Below are positions 37,797 through 46,781 of a stretch of 64,000 bases of DNA, piece by piece. The DNA is from Psychroflexus curvus (GTDB lineage: Bacteria; Bacteroidota; Bacteroidia; Flavobacteriales; Flavobacteriaceae): NCBI RefSeq assembly GCF_020164585.1, contig NZ_JAIQZF010000001.1, positions 372,001-436,000 of the forward strand, read 5' to 3'. The position numbers and the translations under genes are program-made. The first letter of the stretch is position 1. Each line of letters starts with the position of its first letter. Below the pieces are notes generated by a model, which was given only the letters and a program-made list of their open reading frames with translations, made no database searches and had not been told where the DNA came from.

Positions 37797-39296
37797 ATGC
37801 CTGAAAACACTGCAGAAAAGAGCCTCTACGATTATCAAGAAAAAGATTTAGTAAAGATTTTTGATAAGATTGAGAATTCTCCAGATAATTTTAATCTTTT
37901 ATATCAACTACCAACCGGAGGGGGTAAGACTGTTGTTTTTTCTGAAATCGTAAGACGATATATCGAAAAAACAGGGAAAAAGGTTATCGTACTTACCCAT
38001 AGGATCGAGCTTTGTAAACAAACTTCAGATATGCTCGAAGGCTTTGGCGTGCGAAACAAAATCATTAATTCCAAAGTAAAAGAGCTTCCGGATGATAATG
38101 AGTACATGTGTTTTGTGGCAATGGTTGAAACCTTGAACAATAGATTGAATGAAGAAAAGCTGAATATGAAAAATGTTGGCTTAGCAATTATCGATGAAGC
38201 CCACTATAACTCTTTTACAAAACTTTTTGGATACCTGGACAAAGCCTTTATACTTGGTGTAACCGCAACACCATTAAGTTCTAACATAAAGCTTCCTATG
38301 CACAGAAATTATGAGGAACTTATCGTTGGGAATTCCATATCGTCTTTGATAGAAAAAGGATTTTTAGCAGAGGCCAAAATGTTCAGTTATGATGTAGGTC
38401 TTGGTACGCTTCAGGTAGGAATTACCGGAGATTACACCGTAAAATCTTCTGAAGATTTGTACACTAACTTGGATATGCAGGAAAAGCTAATTCAAGCTTA
38501 TGAAGAAAAGTGCAAGGGCGAAAAAACCTTAATTTTTAATAATGGTATTAATACCTCCTGGTATGTATACCAGACCTTTAAGGATGCCGGTTACGATATA
38601 AAACACCTTGACAATACTCATAATAAAAAAGAGAGAAAAGCTATACTAAAGTGGTTCAGAGAAAAACCTGATGCCATTCTTACTTCTGTAAGTATTCTTA
38701 CGACAGGTTTTGATGAGCCAACTGTCAAAAATATAATTTTAAACAGAGCGACTAAATCCTTAACGCTTTACTTTCAGATGATTGGAAGAGGATCCCGTAA
38801 ACTTCCTGATAAAGATACGTTTAATGTGATTGACCTTGGTAACAATATCGCCAGGTTTGGCCCCTGGAATGCTTCTGTAGATTGGCAAATGATTTTCGAA
38901 AATCCAGATTACTTCCTGGATAACATGGTTTCTGATGAAGAAATTGAACTCAACTTCAAGTATGAAATGCCAGATGAAGTTAAAGAAATGTTTAAAAATT
39001 CAGACGATACCGAGTTTGACATCAGAAGACGCTATAATGAAACCGTCAACAATGGTGAAAAATCAAAACTCGTATTGGAAGAGTCTATAGCGCAACACGC
39101 CAAAATGTGTGCAGAAAATTCTGAAGATGTTTTTGACGCCAGAATTCTAGCCCGGGAACTTAAAGATGATATAAAAGACAGAATAAAGCGCTATTCCAAT
39201 TGTATCATCAACAATACTAAAAATTACAGAGACTGGCTTTATGAAGACTATGTCAGAAAACTTAGAGTTAAAATCAACGATCACTTTATGGATTAA
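37797..39296 (+). CDS. Superfamily II DEAD/DEAH-box helicase
   Basis: A 499-residue helicase. Walker A QLPTGGGKTVVFSEIV (about 38-53), DEAH box AIIDEAHYNSF (about 132), motif III GVTATPL, and helicase C with TTGFDEPTVKNIILNRATK and motif VI QMIGRGSRK (about 340). The C-terminal 130 residues are charged and helical without cysteines. General layout resembles the RadD/YejH branch of SF2 helicases, but without its zinc-finger region, so the role (DNA repair or RNA) is open. Monocistronic by its promoter and terminator. Confidence 0.88.
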   Translation: MPENTAEKSLYDYQEKDLVKIFDKIENSPDNFNLLYQLPTGGGKTVVFSEIVRRYIEKTGKKVIVLTHRIELCKQTSDMLEGFGVRNKIINSKVKELPDDNEYMCFVAMVETLNNRLNEEKLNMKNVGLAIIDEAHYNSFTKLFGYLDKAFILGVTATPLSSNIKLPMHRNYEELIVGNSISSLIEKGFLAEAKMFSYDVGLGTLQVGITGDYTVKSSEDLYTNLDMQEKLIQAYEEKCKGEKTLIFNNGINTSWYVYQTFKDAGYDIKHLDNTHNKKERKAILKWFREKPDAILTSVSILTTGFDEPTVKNIILNRATKSLTLYFQMIGRGSRKLPDKDTFNVIDLGNNIARFGPWNASVDWQMIFENPDYFLDNMVSDEEIELNFKYEMPDEVKEMFKNSDDTEFDIRRRYNETVNNGEKSKLVLEESIAQHAKMCAENSEDVFDARILARELKDDIKDRIKRYSNCIINNTKNYRDWLYEDYVRKLRVKINDHFMD

Positions 39297-39310
39297 TTCA
39301 GATAAGAACT

Positions 39311-39340
39311 AAGGGCTATTTTCAAATGGCCCTTTTTTTT
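39311..39340 (+). terminator. Terminator of the helicase gene
   Basis: AAGGGC-ATTT arms pair with AAAT-GCCCTT, interrupted by one mismatch, followed by eight T. Confidence 0.85.
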
Positions 39341-39433
39341 GTTTATTTAGAATTGAATAAAGAACAAAGACTCTTTCTGTGGTATGATGCCTGGGCTCAT
39401 AAACCTTGGTCTGTTGAAGCAATTAAAAAGTAG
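39326..39433 (+). other. Short ORF of 35 codons overlapping the helicase terminator
   Basis: Reads MALFFVYLELNKEQRLFLWY and then DAWAHKPWSVEAIKK. The second half looks protein-like (three Trp, balanced charge), yet the start lies within the terminator hairpin and there is no promoter. May be chance or the relic of a longer gene. Confidence 0.2.
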
Positions 39434-39443
39434 AGTGTATTTC

Positions 39444-40064
39444 TTACAACGCACCAAAAATCAATGCTCCATAAATAGCAAATCGAGCAAATCTCAAAAT
39501 GCCGTAAAGCAAATAGCTGCCAAAAGGAAATTTTATAACTCCAGCAGAAATACTGGCAACAGCAAAAGGTAAGGGGAGTAGTGCCCCGGCAATAATGAGT
39601 ATTCCTCCCCACTTTCTCATGTTTTTAATATGCTTAGCCATTTTTACCTCAAGAAAAACGAATACTGAAGGAATACTAGCTATACCTCTTCCTACAAAAT
39701 AAGAAATAATGCCTCCCATATATGACAACATGGCTAAGATGCTTAGAAAACCCCATGGTGAAACAGATTTACCACACCATGCGATAAAAATTTCTGGAGG
39801 AATAAGTCCTAAAATAGATTCTGAAGCGAAAAATATAGCGAAAACGGCTACTGGAGGGAAGTTTTCTGTAATATATACCAGCATCGTATTTACATCGATT
39901 ACAAAAAAGTGTATTCCAAGTAGAATAGCAACAAAAATAAGGATTGGAGGAGCAGCCTTAATCAAACTCCTACCTAAGAAGCTGTAAAAGCCTGTATAGG
40001 TATAATATTGATGTAATAACCTCAGATGAGATTTACGATTTGGATTTTTCTTTTTCTTACTCAT
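39444..40064 (-). CDS. DedA/VTT-family membrane protein
   Basis: A 206-residue polytopic membrane protein of the SNARE-associated/DedA-like (VTT) group. Basic N-terminus (MSKKKKNPNRKSH), then about five hydrophobic segments; the re-entrant motif region ESILGLIPPEIFIAWCGKSV and the late GALLPLPFAVASISAGV with conserved Pro are visible. Probably a lipid scramblase or transporter as inferred for the family. The start is set to 40064 because a promoter box overlaps the upstream ATG at 40076. Confidence 0.82.
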   Translation of the reverse strand: MSKKKKNPNRKSHLRLLHQYYTYTGFYSFLGRSLIKAAPPILIFVAILLGIHFFVIDVNTMLVYITENFPPVAVFAIFFASESILGLIPPEIFIAWCGKSVSPWGFLSILAMLSYMGGIISYFVGRGIASIPSVFVFLEVKMAKHIKNMRKWGGILIIAGALLPLPFAVASISAGVIKFPFGSYLLYGILRFARFAIYGALIFGAL

Positions 40065-40073
40065 AACAAGTAG

Positions 40074-40081
40074 CAAAAATA
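40074..40081 (-). promoter_or_regulatory. Candidate minus-strand -7 box for the DedA-like gene
   Basis: CAAAAATA reads TATTTTTG on the minus strand, nine bases before the ATG at 40064; it overlaps the alternative start at 40076. Confidence 0.45.
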
Positions 40082-40141
40082 AGGGTAAAGCTGAATTTCA
40101 CCACATTTTTAACCCAACAAATGAATTAAGTATTTGTTAAA

Positions 40142-41353
40142 TTACCGATCCGGAGAAATAGTAGGGACCTCTTTAATACGCTGAGCATTTAAAGCACATA
40201 ATACTAAAAAAGCAAACAAACTAAGCATAATCGTTTCTATACTTAAACCTCCATCTATCATCCACCCCACAATTAAAGGGCCTAGAGCTGTACTTACCAC
40301 CATAAACATGGTGAATAAACTTCTTATGGCTCCTAGTTTTTCAATACCATAGACTTCTGCCAGTATGGAGGATTTTATAGTTCCAGACATGCCCACGGTT
40401 ATTCCCATCATCAACAAAAACGTAAGCGCTCCAAAAATGCTATCTATAAGAGCAAATGCCAATAAGCCTAAGCTTATAGGAATGAGATAAAACCTAAACA
40501 TTTTTTTGGCCGTAAACTTATCAACCCAAAGTCCCCCGGCAAGTGAAAAAATCAGTCTGGTAATGGCATAACCTGTAAAAAAAGCAGCATATAACTGGGG
40601 TGACCACCCTTTTTGCTCCACAAATACATATTGATAAAAAATGACAGCAGTTGCTGTAAAACTGATGGCAAAGCTTGTAGGCATTAGGATTAAAAATCGT
40701 CTGTCATTGATAATACTTCCAAAATCCTTAACTAAACTTAAAGAGGATGGCCTTCCAACGCTGAGTTGCTTATTGAAATGGTCTAAATCTGTAAAATACA
40801 GTCTTAATAAATAGAGAAGCAGAAAAATTCCTGAACCTATCATTGCCCAACGCCAATCGAACCAGGCAATGAAAAAGGCAAGAAGTAATGGCAAGACAAT
40901 TTCTCCAGAAGAAAAGCCAAGGGTAGAAAAGCTTAAAGCTTTACCACGGTTCTTATCATAAAATTTCGAAAGAATGGTCATGCTAATATGACTGAGCATA
41001 CCTTGACCAGTTAAGCGCAAGCCTACGAGACTTATGAATACAAAAGCTATATGATAAGAAATCCCCATCAATATGGAAGAAAATGCCAAACAAGTAACGG
41101 TGAATGCAGTAACTTTTTTTACAGAAATGTGATCGACTGTATGCCCAACAGTAAGCATGATGAAAGATGCTAACACAGTGCAAATGGCATAAATAGCTCC
41201 AAAAGTTCCTTCGGTTATGGCAAATTCAGAAGAGATTTCTGTTACATATAGCGAAATCAAATAGGTTTGACCAAAACTAGATAAAAAAGTAAGTGTCCAT
41301 CCAAAGCTTAATTTTCTAAAATTTTCTTTTATGAAATAAATAAAATCTCTCAT
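40142..41353 (-). CDS. Major facilitator superfamily transporter
   Basis: A 403-residue protein with about 12 transmembrane helices. The loop 2-3 motif appears degenerate (VGHTVDHISVKKVTAF). The second half has GGLWVDKFTAKKMF, the equivalent loop in the C-domain. Substrate cannot be predicted. Overlaps the MscS gene by four bases (ATGA), so it is co-translated with the channel. Confidence 0.85.
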   Translation of the reverse strand: MRDFIYFIKENFRKLSFGWTLTFLSSFGQTYLISLYVTEISSEFAITEGTFGAIYAICTVLASFIMLTVGHTVDHISVKKVTAFTVTCLAFSSILMGISYHIAFVFISLVGLRLTGQGMLSHISMTILSKFYDKNRGKALSFSTLGFSSGEIVLPLLLAFFIAWFDWRWAMIGSGIFLLLYLLRLYFTDLDHFNKQLSVGRPSSLSLVKDFGSIINDRRFLILMPTSFAISFTATAVIFYQYVFVEQKGWSPQLYAAFFTGYAITRLIFSLAGGLWVDKFTAKKMFRFYLIPISLGLLAFALIDSIFGALTFLLMMGITVGMSGTIKSSILAEVYGIEKLGAIRSLFTMFMVVSTALGPLIVGWMIDGGLSIETIMLSLFAFLVLCALNAQRIKEVPTISPDR

Positions 41354-42636
41354 GTATCTTTAGAAGGTTCAAAAGTTGAAGACAGCGACTTAAGGTCTTT
41401 ACCCGATGGATATTCAAAACATTCCAATTCAAAATACGGAATAGCAGCTAAGAGATGATCGAAAATCCCAGCCATGACACGTTCATAATTTGCCCAGATT
41501 TTGTCTTTTGAAAACGCATAAAGTTCTAGTGGAATACCCTCGGCAGTAGGAGCAAGCTGTCTCGTCATCATCATCATGTCCTTATTTATATCTGGATGTT
41601 GATCCAAATAATGATCTATGTAAATTCTGAAAGCACCAAAATTGGTTTGATTTCTTCCGTTGATTTGAACAGTTTTGTCAACTTTATGCTTTAAATTATA
41701 TTCATTGACTTCCTGTTGTTTATTCTGAATATATGTTGAAATAAGTTTGATTTTTTTCAACTCTTCTATATCGCTTTCAGAAAGGAACTTGATGCTGTTT
41801 GCCTTTATCAAGATAGAACGTTTAATTCGTCTTCCGCCAGAAATACTCATCCCACGCCAATTCTTGAAAGAATCTGAAATCAAATAATAAGTTGGAATTG
41901 TAGTAATGGTGTTATCAAAATTCCGCACTTTCACAGAAGCCAAATTGATTTCATAAACATCTCCATCAGCACCATATTTTTCCATAGTAATCCAGTCACC
42001 AAGTCTTACGGTATCATTAACAGTTACCTGTATACTTGCTACAAAGCCTAAGATAGTATCCTTAAAAATCAAAAGTAAGACCGCTGAAAAAGCCCCAAGT
42101 GCCGCTAAGAATTTAACAAGTGGTTTTCCTGTAATTGCTGAAAAGACAATGATGATACCCACAATCCAAATAATGATCATAAAAACCTGGATATAACTTT
42201 CAATTGGTTTGTCCTTAAATGACGCAAAAGTTCTCAGGTAATCTTTAAAAGTCATTAAAATGGACCTCAGAATCCAGATAGCAACAAAAATGATCACAAC
42301 TTCGAATACTTTTTCTAAATAGATTTCAAAATCTGGAAAGTCGATAAGAATTACAGGAATGAATTCATATAAAATAAAAAGTATAATCAAGTTAGAGATA
42401 TAAACAAAAACTTTATTCTTAACAAGAAAATCATCGAATTGCGTTTTTGTTTTTGATGATAACCTATATAAAAGGCTTTTTGCAACATATCTTAGTAATT
42501 TGAACGCAATGAAACTAAAAAATGATAGAATGATAATATTTATTAATGCATTCAGGTAGATGGCTGCTGTTTCACCAACATAATCGTTAGATATAAACAA
42601 ATTATAAAAATACCTAGCTAATGAAGTCTTATCCAT
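41350..42636 (-). CDS. MscS-family mechanosensitive channel
   Basis: A 428-residue protein with about five transmembrane helices. The pore-lining and beta-domain signature is FLAALGAFSAVLLLIFKDTILGFVASIQ followed by VRLGDWITMEKYGADGDVYEINLASVKVRNFDNTITTIPTYYL (about 185-255; quoted in part only). Large cytoplasmic C-terminus. Close to the YbdG-like branch, which has an insertion after the beta domain. Releases solutes under osmotic downshock. First gene of a two-gene unit with the MFS transporter. Confidence 0.9.
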   Translation of the reverse strand: MDKTSLARYFYNLFISNDYVGETAAIYLNALINIIILSFFSFIAFKLLRYVAKSLLYRLSSKTKTQFDDFLVKNKVFVYISNLIILFILYEFIPVILIDFPDFEIYLEKVFEVVIIFVAIWILRSILMTFKDYLRTFASFKDKPIESYIQVFMIIIWIVGIIIVFSAITGKPLVKFLAALGAFSAVLLLIFKDTILGFVASIQVTVNDTVRLGDWITMEKYGADGDVYEINLASVKVRNFDNTITTIPTYYLISDSFKNWRGMSISGGRRIKRSILIKANSIKFLSESDIEELKKIKLISTYIQNKQQEVNEYNLKHKVDKTVQINGRNQTNFGAFRIYIDHYLDQHPDINKDMMMMTRQLAPTAEGIPLELYAFSKDKIWANYERVMAGIFDHLLAAIPYFELECFEYPSGKDLKSLSSTFEPSKDT

Positions 42637-42650
42637 GGGTGAAATTTTTG

Positions 42651-42658
42651 CAAATTTA
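42651..42658 (-). promoter_or_regulatory. Candidate minus-strand -7 box for the MscS-MFS operon
   Basis: CAAATTTA reads TAAATTTG on the minus strand (TAnnTTTG), 14 bases before the ATG at 42636. Confidence 0.45.
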
Positions 42659-42705
42659 CATATTATGTGGCATCTTTAGAACTCTATTTTACTCTATTAA
42701 AAAGC

Positions 42706-43557
42706 ATGAAACAAAATTTAATTGCATTTTTGATTATTGGAGTAATACTAATCAGTTCCGGGTTGGTTTATCTAGTTTCAAAATCAGATGACGACTATAC
42801 AGATGGTCTCAACGTTTTAAAAACCTGGGAGCTTCCACCTATATTAAAGGAAGTGTCTGGTATTAGTCATGTGGATGATACCAAAATTGCCTGTATTCAG
42901 GATGAAGATGGTATCATTTTTATTTATGATTTAGGGCTTAAGCAAATCACTAAGGAAATTGAATTTGGTCCGAAGGGTGATTATGAATCTATCCGTATTA
43001 TAGATTCCACAGCCTTTATCATGGAAAGCAACGGTAATATTTACAAAGTCATCGATTTTAAATCGGATACAAGAAAAATCGAAACTTATAAAACAGAATT
43101 TAATTCTTCAAATGACATGGAGAGCCTGGATTTTCATTCTAGAACAAATACTTTTTTAACAATTCCAAAAGAAAATAACCTAACAGAAAACGGAGATAAC
43201 CTTATTATTTATAAGCTGAATCCAGAGGATTTTACTAAAAGAAAAGAACCCTTTACGTCTTTAAGTTATGGTGACTCGATAGTTAAAGTCGAAAAGCCTA
43301 AATTTATAAAGCGTGGCTTTTCTGCTTCTGAATTGACCATACACCCACAAACAGGTGAGATCTTTCTTTTGGATTCGAAAGTTCCTAAGCTTATGATTCT
43401 TCGTTCTGACGGCTTTCCCAAACAACTATATATGCTCAATCCTAAAAATTTTCAACAGCCTGAAGGCTTATCGTTCGACTCTCTAGGAAAAATGTATATC
43501 TCTAATGAAGAAAGTGATTTCCTGAAGCAAAACATACAGCTAGTAGAGTGGAAGTAG
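42706..43557 (+). CDS. SdiA-regulated/SMP-30-like beta-propeller protein
   Basis: A 283-residue protein with an N-terminal signal anchor (LIAFLIIGVILISSGLVYLV) and a beta-propeller exported part: PPILKEVSGISHVDDTKIACIQDEDG, FGPKGDYESIRIIDSTAFIMESNG and the late QQPEGLSFDSLGKMYISNEE. Such proteins of the SdiA-regulated family are abundant in Bacteroidota envelopes; function unknown. ATG 42706 is preferred; a GTG at 42667 adds 13 residues before the anchor. Converges on the penicillin-binding protein gene with one base between stops. Confidence 0.78.
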   Translation: MKQNLIAFLIIGVILISSGLVYLVSKSDDDYTDGLNVLKTWELPPILKEVSGISHVDDTKIACIQDEDGIIFIYDLGLKQITKEIEFGPKGDYESIRIIDSTAFIMESNGNIYKVIDFKSDTRKIETYKTEFNSSNDMESLDFHSRTNTFLTIPKENNLTENGDNLIIYKLNPEDFTKRKEPFTSLSYGDSIVKVEKPKFIKRGFSASELTIHPQTGEIFLLDSKVPKLMILRSDGFPKQLYMLNPKNFQQPEGLSFDSLGKMYISNEESDFLKQNIQLVEWK

Positions 43558-43558
43558 A

Positions 43559-45862
43559 CTAATTTTTATTTTTTCCAAATAATCGACTAAAGAATCCTCT
43601 TTTTTCTTTTTCCTTTTTCTTAAACTCCTTTTCTATTTCATCTTTGGAAAACAAACGTTTGAAAAAACCATCCCTTTTTTGGTCCTCACAATCTAAAGCT
43701 GCTTGCTGTTGAGCACTTAGGTTAGAGAAACTGGCGTTGGTTATGGCGTTAAATTGAGAGTCTCTGCTCATTTCCTGATACAATTTTCCAAATATAGGTA
43801 AAGCCGTATTTGCGCCCTGTCCGAGCCTTGTCGTTTTAAAACCTATACTTTGGTTGTTATTGCCTACCCAGGTAATATTGACCATTTTAGGAGTAATCGC
43901 CACAAACCAACCGTCTTTATTGTCTTGCGTCGTTCCAGTTTTACCAGCAATATCTTGAGTTAAACCGTAAGTGGTTCTCAGTCGTTTTGCTGTCCCTTCA
44001 TCCACCACGTTTTCCAGCATAGCAAGTAATAGCCGACTATCTTTAGGGCTTAAATCTGAAAGCTGAGGCGATTTGGTATCAAATTCAGCAATTACTTCAC
44101 CCGTCTTGGAGGTTATTTTGGTGATGAAATAGAGTTCTGGAACCTTACTTTGGTTTGCAATACTTGAATAGACCTTAGCTAGTTCTTTCATATTTAATTC
44201 GGCTACTCCAAGGGCCAAAGAAGGCTTATCAACTAATTCTGAAGTGATTCCCATGCTCTTAGCCATGGTTATGGTATTGTAAATACGGGCCTGCTCCAAA
44301 ACCTTTACACTCACGGTATTGATAGAGTTGGTCAGCGCATATTTCAATGAATAATTGAGATAGGGGTCATCTTCATCATCTCCCGATGAATTTTGTGGAC
44401 TCCAGTTGTCTAAATTGGTGTAAGTTATCTCTTTAGCAGAAATGTAATCACAGGGCTCTAAGCCATTTTTGAGTGCACTTGCATAAACCACCGGTTTAAA
44501 AGTAGAGCCAACCTGACGTCTTGCATTTTTTATAATGTCATATTTTGATAATCGATAATCTGCTCCACCAACGTAGGCCAAAATCTCACCAGTTACAGGA
44601 TTTACACTTAAACTAGCAGCGTTTATTTGTTTCAAGCTATGGCTTAAGCTATCTAATTTAGATAACTGTAAAACAGTTGTTTTGCCGTTTATAATCACTT
44701 CTCTTGGGTTGATTTTTTTTAAGCTGTCCAGAATTTGCTCAGAGGATAATTTCTGAGCTTTCCAGTTTTGATATGCTGCTGTCCTCTCTGCTAACTTTAA
44801 AAGAAGCTCTTCATCCTTCCAGGGTGAATTGGTACCATATTCAGCTTCAAAAAGAGGCTGTAGGTATTTTATGTGGGTTCTTACTGAATTTTCTAATAGC
44901 TTTTGTTGATCTAAGTCTAGCGTGGTATGAATTTGTAAACCGTCCTCTTCGATGCTATAAGCGGTTCCATCTGGTTTTTTAAATTCACTCAAAACAGTTT
45001 CAGCTTCAGATCTCACCAGATCAATAAAATATTGCCTTTGAAAGGTGTTTGTTTCTGAAATGTTCAGTTGAATTGGCTCTGTCATTGCAGTATTCGCCTG
45101 ACTGGAAGATAAATACCCATATTTTTCCATTTGTGAGATGACCACGTCTCGTCTCAACTGACTTCGTTCTGGAAATAACCTGGGATTGTAGGAGTGATTG
45201 GCTTTTAAAGTTCCCACCATGGTGGCCGATTCCTGTAAGTTTAATTCAGATGTGGTTTTGCTGAAGAATAACTGAGCTGCACTTTCTATTCCATAGGTGT
45301 TTCCGCTAAATGGAACAGTATTTAGATACAATTCTAAAATCTCTTCTTTTGAATACATGTCTTCAATACGCTTGGCGATGATACTTTCTTTAAGTTTATT
45401 GACTGGTAAACTAAATATCCCATACGATTTCCGGCCATAAATGTTTTTGACTAGCTGTTGAGTGATGGTGCTTCCTCCACCAGATGATTTATCTCCAGAT
45501 AAAATCGTTTTGAAAAACACACGTAATAAACTATAGTTATCGACACCGTCATGCTCATAAAACCTGACATCTTCAGTTGCTACCAAAGCTTCAATGAGAT
45601 GTTTTGGAATTTCAGAATAAGAAATAGACTGGCGATTGTATTTGTAGAGCTTATCAATGATCTCCCCTTTATGGTCAAGAATTTCAGTAGCTTCAGATTG
45701 TTGAATATTAGCCAGGTCTTTTTCATTTTGGACTTTACCCCATAAGCCAAAGTAAATGCTTCCAAAAAATAACAAGAAAAGGAGCAGAGCAGAAGCTATC
45801 CCTACGAATGAAATCTTTATAACTTTATTGAACTTAGTTTTTTTAGGCTTTGGTTTAGACAT
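43559..45862 (-). CDS. Class A penicillin-binding protein (PBP1A-type)
   Basis: A 767-residue bifunctional peptidoglycan synthase. N-terminal basic segment and one transmembrane helix (about 17-38), GT51 glycosyltransferase domain with catalytic Glu in VATEDVRFYEHDGVD (about 95), GGGSTITQQLVKN and RIEDMYSKEEILELYLN, then a transpeptidase domain with nucleophile Ser in GSTFKPVVYA, SIN in LTNSINTVSVK, and the KTGTTQ motif (about 645). C-terminal tail is Lys-rich. Single gene on its strand. Confidence 0.94.
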   Translation of the reverse strand: MSKPKPKKTKFNKVIKISFVGIASALLLFLLFFGSIYFGLWGKVQNEKDLANIQQSEATEILDHKGEIIDKLYKYNRQSISYSEIPKHLIEALVATEDVRFYEHDGVDNYSLLRVFFKTILSGDKSSGGGSTITQQLVKNIYGRKSYGIFSLPVNKLKESIIAKRIEDMYSKEEILELYLNTVPFSGNTYGIESAAQLFFSKTTSELNLQESATMVGTLKANHSYNPRLFPERSQLRRDVVISQMEKYGYLSSSQANTAMTEPIQLNISETNTFQRQYFIDLVRSEAETVLSEFKKPDGTAYSIEEDGLQIHTTLDLDQQKLLENSVRTHIKYLQPLFEAEYGTNSPWKDEELLLKLAERTAAYQNWKAQKLSSEQILDSLKKINPREVIINGKTTVLQLSKLDSLSHSLKQINAASLSVNPVTGEILAYVGGADYRLSKYDIIKNARRQVGSTFKPVVYASALKNGLEPCDYISAKEITYTNLDNWSPQNSSGDDEDDPYLNYSLKYALTNSINTVSVKVLEQARIYNTITMAKSMGITSELVDKPSLALGVAELNMKELAKVYSSIANQSKVPELYFITKITSKTGEVIAEFDTKSPQLSDLSPKDSRLLLAMLENVVDEGTAKRLRTTYGLTQDIAGKTGTTQDNKDGWFVAITPKMVNITWVGNNNQSIGFKTTRLGQGANTALPIFGKLYQEMSRDSQFNAITNASFSNLSAQQQAALDCEDQKRDGFFKRLFSKDEIEKEFKKKEKEKRGFFSRLFGKNKN

Positions 45863-45993
45863 GAACTGGAATTTGATTCAAAAGTAATTGTAAAAGTAGA
45901 AAAGTAGCATTGATGACGTTAAAACTATTTAAAATGAAGATGGTCTTATCATATAGACTGTAACTTTAAATCGAATCACAAATTATAATACAA

Positions 45994-46707
45994 ATGAAAA
46001 ATAAAGTAGCATATATTACCGGAGGAAGTAAAGGAATAGGGTTTGGAGTTGCAGATGCACTGATGAAACAAGGCGTAAATGTAGCTATAACAAGTCGTTC
46101 TCAATCTTCTGCTGATGAAGCTGTAGAATTGCTAAAAAGTTCAAATCCAGCTGCAAAAGCTATTGGAATTGAAGCTGATGTAAGACAATTGGCATCTCAG
46201 AAAAATGCGGTTGATAAGATTTTGAAAGAATTCGGTCAACTCGATTATGTGATTGCCAATGCTGGTTTAGGGCACTATCACAGCATAGAAGATCTAACCG
46301 AAGAACAGTGGAATGAAACCATAGACACAAACCTTACAGGTGTGTTTTTTACCATCAAAGCTAGTGTAGACGCTTTAAAGAAAAGCAAAGGTTATTTTAT
46401 AACGATATCCAGTCTTGCTGGAACCAACTTCTTCGCCAAAGGTTCTGCATACAATGCCAGTAAATTTGGTCTAACTGGATTTACTCAAGCGGTGATGCTG
46501 GACTTAAGAAATTATGGGGTAAATGTTTCCACCATAATGCCTGGCTCTGTCGCCACTCATTTTAACGGGAACACACCAGATGAAAGCGATGCCTGGAAAA
46601 TTCAACCTGAAGATTTAGGTGAGCTTGTAGTTGATTTGTTCAAAATGAATCCAAGAACATTACCAAGCAAAGTGGAAGTAAGACCATCTCAGCCTTCAAA
46701 GAAGTAA
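45994..46707 (+). CDS. Short-chain dehydrogenase/reductase
   Basis: A 237-residue SDR: ITGGSKGIGFGVADAL cofactor motif, ANAGLG, and the Ser-Tyr-Lys catalytic set in SSLAGTNFFAKGSAYNASKFG (Tyr about 153). The C-terminus is shorter than FabG's and lacks the ITGQ..VDGG text, so it is a different SDR from the one at 5946. Substrate unknown, perhaps a 3-oxo compound. Isolated gene ending at a bidirectional terminator. Confidence 0.82.
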   Translation: MKNKVAYITGGSKGIGFGVADALMKQGVNVAITSRSQSSADEAVELLKSSNPAAKAIGIEADVRQLASQKNAVDKILKEFGQLDYVIANAGLGHYHSIEDLTEEQWNETIDTNLTGVFFTIKASVDALKKSKGYFITISSLAGTNFFAKGSAYNASKFGLTGFTQAVMLDLRNYGVNVSTIMPGSVATHFNGNTPDESDAWKIQPEDLGELVVDLFKMNPRTLPSKVEVRPSQPSKK

Positions 46708-46727
46708 GGGATAATTCCATAATCTAT

Positions 46728-46766
46728 AAAACCTGTCTCAATTTTTTAAACTGAGACAGGTTTTTT
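46728..46766. terminator. Bidirectional terminator between the SDR and the M42 peptidase
   Basis: A 13-base stem (AAAACCTGTCTCA / TGAGACAGGTTTT) with an 11-base loop; flanked by A and T tracts on both sides. Confidence 0.88.
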
Positions 46767-46781
46767 ATCTCTAATCAAGTC

